Part shown: piece by piece, positions 7,251 to 14,154 of the stretch
How the letters are laid out: the number at the start of each line of letters is the position of its first letter
Numbering within the stretch: the stretch's first letter is position 1
Origin: Chrysochromulina parva
Lineage: Eukaryota > Haptophyta > Prymnesiales > Chrysochromulinaceae
NCBI GenBank assembly: GCA_002887195.1
Contig: PJAB01001104.1
Span: forward strand, 1-17,249
Reading direction: 5' to 3'
Length of the DNA: 17,249 bases
Program-made: the position numbers and the translations under genes
Notes under the pieces: generated by a model
What the model was told of the DNA's origin: nothing
Database searches by the model: none
Seen by the model: only the letters and a program-made list of their open reading frames with translations

Positions 7251-10200
7251 CTAGAGCAGCAGGCCCTCTTCGGCAAGCACCTCGTCGAGGGCTGCTTCGA
7301 ACTCCGCAACGAATGCGCCGTCAGCCTCCGCTCCGAAGGCCGCGTGCACCCCATTGAGCAAGAGCGTGCGCGCCTCGGCCCACGAGAAGCCGCAGTCCGC
7401 CACGAGGTGTGCCACCTCACCGGATGGGTACGAGTAGCTCAGCTCATCGTGCAGAGGGTAGGCTCCTGCGTACTCTGGGTCCCCAGACAGGGTGAGGTTG
7501 TCGACATTCAGGCACACACGCAAGCCCGCGTCGACCATACGCCGCACCGGATGTTCCGCGTAAGAGCGTACACGGCCCCGCACAAGGTTACCCGTGAGGC
7601 AAGCCTCGATGACCACGCCGCTTGCGGCGGCCAAACGGAGAAGCTCTTCGGCCTCACCCGTCGCCACCGCCTCGCCATACGCGAGCCCGATGCCATGGCC
7701 GAGTCGCTGCACGGGTAGATTCATCGCGCACCGTAGGTTGGGGAGCATGCCGTGCGGCAGCTCGCCCGCATGCGCCGTGATGGGCACGCCCCAAGCAACG
7801 CAGGCGCGCAGGGCCTCATGCACGGCGGGGAGCGAGAGGGGGTACGTCTCCGAGCCTGCTACGTCGAAGCCGAGAACGCCGCGCCCCAGGTGCGCGCGCG
7901 CCAAACGCGCCGTATCGAGCGGATGCGGCGCTGGATATGAGCGCAAGGCGCACAGCAGGATGCCCCCTCGCAGCCCCGTCGCCGCCCGGGCGCGCTCGAA
8001 GCCACACACGACAGCACGCACGGCCTCGTCCTCGCTCAGCCCCTCGCAAGTATGGAGTGCTGGGCAGAAGCGCACTTCGGCGTACCAGACCTCGTGCTCG
8101 CACCGGAGTGCCGTGCACAGCTCGCAGGTGGCGTCGGCGAGCTCGTCGTAGGTCTGCAGGAAGCGATTCATCAAGTCAAAGATGGGCCAGTTCTTGTTGG
8201 GTGCGACGGCTGTGTTGATGCACGCGTCGTCTGACTGTTTGAGTGCTCCCTTCATCTCATCGATCATCCTGCGCAGCTCGCGATTGGTCAGTGGCATGGC
8301 GATGCCGCGCGCCGCGGCGCGAGCGCGAAGGAAGCTGGCCGGCAAGCTGCCGTCCAGGTGCAGATGCAGCTGAGTCTTCGGCAGCTTTTGCGCCACGCGG
8401 AGTGCCTCGGCAAAGCTCGTCGGCTGCGCATGTTCGCCGCGTGCATGCCGCGCGCGTGCTCGCCTCAGCGCGCGTGCTAGCCGCTCAATGCGTGCGAGGC
8501 GCGTGCTCGCGATCACGACGGTCAGCGGCAGCATCGCCACGCAACCAAACGCGTACGGCAGTGCGCCATGCTCGTGCGCCACTCGCCATGCCGCGTCGTA
8601 GGCGCTCACCATGGCGCCCACCGTGGTGCTTGCCCCTGGCGCCGCCATCGCCGCCACGACGCAGAGCACAGCAGCAGGAGAACCCAGCACGAGCCACATC
8701 ACCTCAGCGGCTATCCATACAAGGCCGGCGACGGGGCTGCTGCAGCTGTCGTGGCGACCGCTCTGTGACGGCGGCGGCAGGCCGAACACTGCCAAGCCCG
8801 CGAAGGCCGTGACGCCCAACAAGCCAAAGGCAGGCGAGACGCATAGGAAGACGAGGCAGATGCAGAGGCCTATGAAACACGTCACGCCCACGAGCGCGTC
8901 GGTGTCTCGAGTACTTCGTCCTCCCCTGTGGCACACCCACGCCGCGAGCAGCGCCCATGCCGCATGCATCCCCAGCGCGACCGACCAGCGGTGGAGCGCC
9001 GAGACGGGCGTCCCCGTGTCGCCTTGGCCCGTTTGACTCAAGGACTCCCCGGCGGTGGCTGATGGTCGAATCGCGTAGGGAGAGAGCGGCGGCAGGAGCC
9101 ACGCGAGTCCAACAGCATGTACCAAGCCCACAGAAGCCGCCGCACGCACGTACGCACTCGCGGGAGGGTGCACGCTGGTGCGCGACGCACCCGCCCGCAG
9201 CACGAGGGAGAGTATCGGCGGCACATAGAGCAGAGGCCCACTCAGCTGGAAGGGGATGAGCGTGTCGGCATCGGCGAGCAGGTACGCGTAATGAGAGTGG
9301 TGCAGGCTCTCGTGCAAGTTGGAATAGCAGCGCACAGTGCCCTCGAGTAGAGCGAGAAGCCGCCGGTCGGTCAGTGGCGCGGGCCGAGGGCCTTGACTAT
9401 CCGGCGGGGCGAAGGGAGATGACCGGATGGTGAGAGTGAGAGAGTCAATGGCGTACGCGAGGCCGGATGCCTGCGCCGGATGTGCCTCGGCCCAACCAAG
9501 CCTCATCGCAAAGCTCGCCGCGCCACGTGCCATACTGCTCAGCCTCGCAAGCGATTGCCGCTCGAGCCTGCCACGACGTTGCTGCGTCGAGACGCCCGCT
9601 CCAACGCTCGCACGAAGCTGACCGAGCGGCCGCGCGGCGGGAAGCTCGAGCGGCACCTGCACGTCGGCATGCTGCGCGACTGCCCACAGGCTCGCGTACA
9701 TATCGAGGTTGGGCAAGCGGCCGAGCGTGCCTGAGAGCTCCACCTCAACGGTCTCCACCGCAAACGCCGTTGGTGCGGACTCCGCATTGCGGAACCACTC
9801 CTCTCTCTCGCCTTGCGGCCTCGGCGGCGAGAGCGCGATGAGCTGTCGCAGGAGGCCGGCACGACGCGCGCGAAGGGCCGTCGTAATGTCACCACTATGG
9901 CCACCGAGCTTCCCTCGCGCTGCGAGCGAGTACTCGGCCAAAAAGTGGCGCAGCGGCGAGCTTCCACACGGGCATCGAGGGTGGAAGAGGAGTACAACGT
10001 CCTTAGAGAGCCATGCCACGCTACGCAGATGCGCAGCCAGCTGGAGTGCGAGCGCTGCCTCTCGGCTTCGGTCAACGTCGACGACCTCGTTGGCCGTGCC
10101 TGCCTCCACGGCCAGCAAGAGCGCCTCGGTGCCATCGCCTTTGAGAGCGCGGACAACAGCACTCACAGACGTGCAGCTACAGGTGCCGACGTTGGCGTCG

Positions 10201-10517
10201 TGTGTTACTGGCTTGAGGTCGAGGGCCTCGAGTCGGCTCATGAGTTGCTCTTTAGCATCCGACGTCGAAGAGGCGGAGCATGACGCATCGGCTGGCGGCG
10301 ACGCTGTTTGGTCCAGTGGCGGCAGCGGCAGCAACTGTGCTCTTGCGAGGCCAAGGTCGGCCCAGCTGGCCAGAGCCCCGGCCTCATCGACATAGACACT
10401 CTGCGCCATGGCTGCCGCCGCTAGAAGACCAAGTACCGGGGCGATTGGCGGCGCACAAATAAGGGACGCCAAGAAAGCCACAGTCGACAGCAAGCGCCGC
10501 CTCGGCAGGCTCGACAT
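7251..10517 (-). CDS. GPAA1: Fusion of GPI-transamidase subunit Gaa1/GPAA1 and adenosine deaminase
   Basis: A single uninterrupted 1088-codon frame starts at ATG 10517. Residues 1-680 match Gaa1, the GPI-transamidase subunit that helps join preformed GPI to proteins at the ER membrane. Basic N-terminus and TM1 (about 12-38) are followed by YVDEAGAL (42-49). A luminal peptidase-like region comes next: EALLLAVEAG (131-140), AAHLRSVAWLSKDVVLLF (161-178), LGRLPNLDMY (265-274) and LHESLHHSHYAYLL (401-414). About seven C-terminal hydrophobic segments lie between 425 and 671. Residues about 705-1088 are an adenosine deaminase, the enzyme converting adenosine to inosine: LPKTQLHLHLDGS (712-724; zinc ligands His718, His720), VWYAEVRF (810-817), GFDVAGSE (883-890), HAGE (His916, catalytic Glu919), RLGHG (938-942) and NVDN (zinc ligand Asp1006). 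All metal and catalytic positions are kept. An even number of helices would place the deaminase in the cytosol. No Met occurs between 662, inside the last helix, and the HxH motif, so the deaminase has no start of its own. Confidence 0.9.
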   Translation of the reverse strand: MSSLPRRRLLSTVAFLASLICAPPIAPVLGLLAAAAMAQSVYVDEAGALASWADLGLARAQLLPLPPLDQTASPPADASCSASSTSDAKEQLMSRLEALDLKPVTHDANVGTCSCTSVSAVVRALKGDGTEALLLAVEAGTANEVVDVDRSREAALALQLAAHLRSVAWLSKDVVLLFHPRCPCGSSPLRHFLAEYSLAARGKLGGHSGDITTALRARRAGLLRQLIALSPPRPQGEREEWFRNAESAPTAFAVETVEVELSGTLGRLPNLDMYASLWAVAQHADVQVPLELPAARPLGQLRASVGAGVSTQQRRGRLERQSLARLSSMARGAASFAMRLGWAEAHPAQASGLAYAIDSLTLTIRSSPFAPPDSQGPRPAPLTDRRLLALLEGTVRCYSNLHESLHHSHYAYLLADADTLIPFQLSGPLLYVPPILSLVLRAGASRTSVHPPASAYVRAAASVGLVHAVGLAWLLPPLSPYAIRPSATAGESLSQTGQGDTGTPVSALHRWSVALGMHAAWALLAAWVCHRGGRSTRDTDALVGVTCFIGLCICLVFLCVSPAFGLLGVTAFAGLAVFGLPPPSQSGRHDSCSSPVAGLVWIAAEVMWLVLGSPAAVLCVVAAMAAPGASTTVGAMVSAYDAAWRVAHEHGALPYAFGCVAMLPLTVVIASTRLARIERLARALRRARARHARGEHAQPTSFAEALRVAQKLPKTQLHLHLDGSLPASFLRARAAARGIAMPLTNRELRRMIDEMKGALKQSDDACINTAVAPNKNWPIFDLMNRFLQTYDELADATCELCTALRCEHEVWYAEVRFCPALHTCEGLSEDEAVRAVVCGFERARAATGLRGGILLCALRSYPAPHPLDTARLARAHLGRGVLGFDVAGSETYPLSLPAVHEALRACVAWGVPITAHAGELPHGMLPNLRCAMNLPVQRLGHGIGLAYGEAVATGEAEELLRLAAASGVVIEACLTGNLVRGRVRSYAEHPVRRMVDAGLRVCLNVDNLTLSGDPEYAGAYPLHDELSYSYPSGEVAHLVADCGFSWAEARTLLLNGVHAAFGAEADGAFVAEFEAALDEVLAEEGLLL

Positions 10518-10658
10518 GGAAGCCGAGCTACACAGCGATTACACAGCGTCATTTCACAGGACGGACCCTTCTCGCCGAACTCTTATGTTCATGGGGGCCG
10601 CTGGGGCCTACCGGGTGTCCCGGCTCCCCCCGGTGTCTTTTTACCGGGTAGAGCATGC
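10518..10658. promoter_or_regulatory. Divergent promoter interval
   Basis: These 141 bp separate the ATGs of the Gaa1-ADA gene (-) and the GH7-like gene (+), so both promoters must lie here or inside the genes. Visible features are two copies of ACACAGCG (near 10530 and 10541) and repeat copy D next to the GH7-like start. I see no clear TATA box. The function is inferred from position only. Confidence 0.4.
10608..10651 (+). repeat. Short repeat, copy D
   Basis: This 44-bp unit is bounded by CTACCGGG (10608-10615) and CCGGGTAG (10644-10651), near-perfect inverted ends. Inside it carries TGTCCCGGCTCCC and the core CCGGTGTCTTTTTACCGG (10630-10647). Sequence and orientation match copies B and C. 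It ends 7 bp before the ATG at 10659. Confidence 0.8.
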
Positions 10659-13600
10659 ATGAGACGTTTTTCACTGACAGGTGCCGAAGCCCAATTGCAA
10701 AGATCAATGACATCTGCTCCTCACGACCACGCTCTTCGCGTCGCTGAAGCTCTCAACGCACGCTTTGCCGCTGGCTCTAACAGCGCCAACCTTGCCGCTG
10801 CTGGAGTGCTTGTGCACAATTTTGATGCCTTCGACAAAGGTGTGACGCATTCAGCATGGCTCCCGTGCGATGGATCTGAGTGGTGCGCCAAATATGGTGA
10901 TCGCATCTCAGCCTCTTTTGTGAGCCGTCGGCTGCCGCACGCGTTCAATGCAAGGCAAGGTGGTTTTGCCATCTCGCCGTCGAGGCTCGACAGCGCGGCG
11001 ATTTTATGTGCCTTCGCGGGTGATGGCAACACGATGGACCGCACGTGCCACGATGTCAACACGATGGACAGGACATGCGTGCCGGGTTGCATCACACCCA
11101 CCAGCAGCCACGAAGGTCAGACGTCTTGGTGCGACGAGTTGCAGCATCCATGGAGCCCCCACCCAAGGTGCCCATGGCGACCCTCCGATCTCGACAAGAT
11201 GCTTTACCAGCAGACCCAGGACATCGAGGCGGGCAGGCGGGCTCACGAGCAGGCCTTGCACCTCTGTGGGCAGCCCGACTGCAAGTACAACGAGGTTGTA
11301 CTCGACGCGGGGGCGTGGCAGGAATCGCTGCCGCACGCCATCGAAGCGGTGCTGATGCCCGCACGAGCGAGCCCCGAGGTAGCGGCGCGAACCCGCGATG
11401 TGTATTCGCAATTGCTGCGCACGTTTGGGGGGGCCTTTGGAGGCATCACCGACCGAGTGCCGCCGCTGCTCATCTATGATATGAGCGTCGCCATCGATCC
11501 CTTTTGGCCCGACGACGACGATGCGCGGGCCGCCACTGACCCCGCCGCCATGCCTGCCACCCTCCGTGCTGCCCTACCACCCATGGCTCCAGTTCCGAGC
11601 GGCTCTGGATTGGGCCCTGTGCCGAATGTGGCGGGCTTGCCGCACGCAGGCTGGATCGTGGACTATAACCGGCACGCCGGGCCGGGAATGTTCGAGGATG
11701 GCACGCTGCGCATTCAGGGCGAGACGCGAGTATATCTGGGCGCCGACCACCGAGAGACCAAATGGACGAGCCATCGTTGGGTTCGGCTCGACCTGAGCCA
11801 CGACCCGTTGCGCTTTACCATCGACCTGAGCAACGTACCGTGCGGCTGCATTGCTCACGTCTACCTTGTCGCGATGCAAGACCCGCGGTTTCCCGCCGAG
11901 AGCGGCTACTGCGACATGGTCGCGACGCACAAGCCTGGTCTGCATGGGGGCCTGTGCACCGAGATCGATCTCATTGAGGCCGATGAGCGCAGTCTCCAAA
12001 GTGCGATCCACACGAAGGTGGGCAGTCGGATCGGTCACGGCGAGTGCGAGCAAAACGGCTGCCTCGCGAAAACGGGCGGGCCTATGGCTCCGGCAAACCT
12101 TCGAGACAAGTACGGCTCGGGTGGCACCATCGACACACGCATCCCATTCGAGGTTGAGGCGGCCGTTGACATCCAGGGTGCCCTTACAGTCATGCTGCTT
12201 CAGCCGGGTGGCTCGCGTGTGACCGTGTTTGATCGTGTCATGGCGGGCAACCCTCAAGGCCACGGCGTGCCTGAGGACGCGTTGCAGGCCACAAGCGACG
12301 CTATGGGTCGGCTTGCCCTCGTCGCTTCGCTCTCGGGCGCAAGCATCGTCTCGGGCGCAGGCGCAGGAACCTCGCTGGACGGAAGTGACTGCAGGCAGTG
12401 CAACTCCTTCACCATCCGCACGCCAGCGGGGAGCATGCCGCTCGTCTACCCGCCCTTGCCGCCCTCGCCGCCCTCGCCACCCCCCTCGCCCCCGGTCCAC
12501 CCTCCGCCACCGAATCCCAAACCGCCTACACCAGACCGCCCCGGGTCAAGGGCATCTGGCCCTTGCCCATGGCCCTCAGGCAGTCGCTGTCACTTTCGAT
12601 GCGGAGCAGACGACATACGCGCCGGCTGCGCGGCGCAAGGAGGGCGATCGACGAAAGGCAAGGGGTCTCGCGATCCCTGCCTTTGGTGCTCCGACTTGCG
12701 GGAGAGCACGGACTGGACGCAGGCGCTTTGCGAGGCAGCTTATTTTGTCGATCCGTGGGATGGGGACGGCCTATGGGTGCGCCGGTGCGCCAGGAATCAA
12801 GTTGGAGGGTGTGACCTCGCCGAGGATCGCTTTGACTGCAACTTCCCCCCTCCCCCACCGCCGGGACCTCCACCGCCTCCTTTGACGCCTCCGCCGCCCC
12901 CGCCGCCACCGCCCGTGCGGCCGCCTGAGTCGCCACCGCGGCCACCGCCGCCGCTCTCCCCGCCCCCATCGCTACCGTTCGAAAGTTTCTCGATGAGCCC
13001 GTCAGCGCCCCCCGCCATCGCGGATCAGATTGGCGACGCGCCGGCGATGACGGCGGAGGCGGTTGCAGCGGCGATGGCGATGCATGCGGCGATGGCGGCG
13101 GCGACGATGAAGACGGCCGGCTACCCCATCGCCACCACTGGGCTTTCCAACGGGCTTTCCAACATGACGGGGCGAACAATGACCTCGCCGCCCCCTCCGC
13201 CGCTTTCCACGCTGCCGCCGCCGCCGCCGCTGCCGTCGTCGCCGCCGCCGCCGCTGCTGCTGCCGCTGCCGCCGCCTCCACGACCTCCGCCGGTCCCGAC
13301 GCCGCGGCTTCCGCGGTGGCCAACGGCTCACTACGACATTCCGAGACTCGATGAAGCTCAACTGTCCGAATCGGCGAGTACTGCGGCGAGCCTCACTCAG
13401 CCGGGCGCGTACAACAGGGAGCCGGACGCGTCAGATGCAGCGCACGAGATCGAAACCGCTATCGAGATCAAGTTGACCGACATCATCTTGCAACCAGTGG
13501 TGGGATTGCTCCTTCTGGGGCTGGGTTGCGGCGTATTCGCCATTCGCATAATGTGGCTGGCGGCCGAGGCGTTGTGTGCCTGCCTGTGCTGCACGCAGAG

Positions 13601-13796
13601 GGACGACCACACGGCATTCCAGTCCGTCCGTCAGTTACCCCGCCGCAGACCTCGCGGGGCCCAACGCCTCAGAACTGTGGAACCCATATCAAACGAGGAC
13701 CATGGCGTCGAGGACGTGAGCGACGAGGACGACTACGGCGGCGACTCCTGGTCTCATCCACATATCATGCGCTCTCGGATACCTAGGTATATATAA
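10659..13796 (+). CDS. Membrane-anchored GH7-like, Pro-rich, Cys-rich protein
   Basis: This is a 1045-residue frame from ATG 10659. Residues about 45-235 form a Cys-rich region with CAFAGDGNTMDRTC (117-130), CVPGC (140-144) and YNEVVLDAGAW (210-220), of a type I associate with algal secreted proteins. Residues about 330-590 resemble glycoside hydrolase family 7 (cellobiohydrolase/endoglucanase): TRVYL (356-360), LRFTIDLSNVPCGC (384-397), SGYCD (415-419) and CTEIDLIEAD (433-442). Glu435, Asp437 and Glu440 reproduce the GH7 catalytic E-x-D-x-x-E, although the usual Trp before the last Glu is Ile. The domain is shorter than typical GH7 enzymes. Pro-rich tracts (598-626, 729-772, 843-885) flank a ten-Cys module (636-727). 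One hydrophobic helix (about 943-967) precedes a basic then acidic tail. No signal peptide is visible at this ATG. The frame is open upstream to at least 10503, so a 5' exon may be missing. Cellulose or other beta-glucan is the likely ligand. Confidence 0.8.
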   Translation: MRRFSLTGAEAQLQRSMTSAPHDHALRVAEALNARFAAGSNSANLAAAGVLVHNFDAFDKGVTHSAWLPCDGSEWCAKYGDRISASFVSRRLPHAFNARQGGFAISPSRLDSAAILCAFAGDGNTMDRTCHDVNTMDRTCVPGCITPTSSHEGQTSWCDELQHPWSPHPRCPWRPSDLDKMLYQQTQDIEAGRRAHEQALHLCGQPDCKYNEVVLDAGAWQESLPHAIEAVLMPARASPEVAARTRDVYSQLLRTFGGAFGGITDRVPPLLIYDMSVAIDPFWPDDDDARAATDPAAMPATLRAALPPMAPVPSGSGLGPVPNVAGLPHAGWIVDYNRHAGPGMFEDGTLRIQGETRVYLGADHRETKWTSHRWVRLDLSHDPLRFTIDLSNVPCGCIAHVYLVAMQDPRFPAESGYCDMVATHKPGLHGGLCTEIDLIEADERSLQSAIHTKVGSRIGHGECEQNGCLAKTGGPMAPANLRDKYGSGGTIDTRIPFEVEAAVDIQGALTVMLLQPGGSRVTVFDRVMAGNPQGHGVPEDALQATSDAMGRLALVASLSGASIVSGAGAGTSLDGSDCRQCNSFTIRTPAGSMPLVYPPLPPSPPSPPPSPPVHPPPPNPKPPTPDRPGSRASGPCPWPSGSRCHFRCGADDIRAGCAAQGGRSTKGKGSRDPCLWCSDLRESTDWTQALCEAAYFVDPWDGDGLWVRRCARNQVGGCDLAEDRFDCNFPPPPPPGPPPPPLTPPPPPPPPPVRPPESPPRPPPPLSPPPSLPFESFSMSPSAPPAIADQIGDAPAMTAEAVAAAMAMHAAMAAATMKTAGYPIATTGLSNGLSNMTGRTMTSPPPPPLSTLPPPPPLPSSPPPPLLLPLPPPPRPPPVPTPRLPRWPTAHYDIPRLDEAQLSESASTAASLTQPGAYNREPDASDAAHEIETAIEIKLTDIILQPVVGLLLLGLGCGVFAIRIMWLAAEALCACLCCTQRDDHTAFQSVRQLPRRRPRGAQRLRTVEPISNEDHGVEDVSDEDDYGGDSWSHPHIMRSRIPRYI
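11027..11086 (+). repeat. 30-bp in-frame tandem duplication in the GH7-like gene
   Basis: The blocks 11027-11056 and 11057-11086 share CAACACGATGGAC and a similar second half, giving the peptides NTMDRTCHDV and NTMDRTCVPG at residues 124-143. The duplication adds one cysteine to the Cys-rich N-terminal region. The frame is kept. Confidence 0.75.
13190..13310 (+). repeat. Proline-coding trinucleotide tract
   Basis: Imperfect CCG/CCT/CTG triplets encode Pro, Ser and Leu runs at residues about 843-885 of the GH7-like protein. The similar tracts at 12453-12530 and 12844-12970 are also imperfect. They are low-complexity linker sequence and the likeliest places for length variation. Confidence 0.7.
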
Positions 13797-14154
13797 AATC
13801 AGGCATGCACTCAGCCAGCCAGTAGCCAGGCAGAGGGGGAAGAGGGGCCAGAGCGAGGGCAACAGGATTTCAGTTCGGTATATTTCGGTTCATGTAAACG
13901 GTTATCTCACTATCAGAATCAGTTTCAGTAGCTTCTTTTTTGTGGTGCCAAATCGTGTATGTGAATGTGGAAAAAAATTAATTAACACTCGGACGATAAT
14001 CGATATTGCGAAAGGGTCAGTTGAATCGACACAGAAGGTACCGACCAGCCACTACCACACGAAACACAGGACAGACGGGCGCTGTCGACGATATTGCTCA
14101 CGTTCACATTCACATTCACACGATGTTTTCAGTGTACGAACCCCTCGAAACGCG
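13797..14154. other. Spacer between the two plus-strand surface-protein genes
   Basis: The stretch is AT-richer than its neighbours. It probably holds the 3' UTR of the GH7-like gene and the promoter and 5' UTR of the exostosin gene. The exostosin frame is open back to 13942, but only to a GTG, so I do not include it. A short repeat of the hexamer CATTCA lies at about 14105-14120. No gene is seen. Confidence 0.5.

Noticed and set aside
7497..7502. Asp-Asn (NVDN) instead of Asp-Asp in the deaminase as a sign of inactivity
   Set aside because: The zinc-binding Asp1006 is kept, and an Asn after it is common in the bacterial-type members of the adenosine deaminase family, so loss of function is not implied.
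7344..10395. Many plus-strand frames opposite the Gaa1-ADA gene
   Set aside because: The minus-strand frame has two unmistakable protein families along its whole length, so these are antisense shadows.
12526..13361. Gly/Ala/Arg-rich minus-strand frames opposite the Pro-rich part of the GH7-like gene
   Set aside because: They are the complement of proline triplets and have no independent support.
13942..14154. N-terminal extension of the exostosin frame to a GTG at 13942
   Set aside because: It would put 71 hydrophilic residues before an excellent signal anchor; ATG 14155 directly precedes that anchor.
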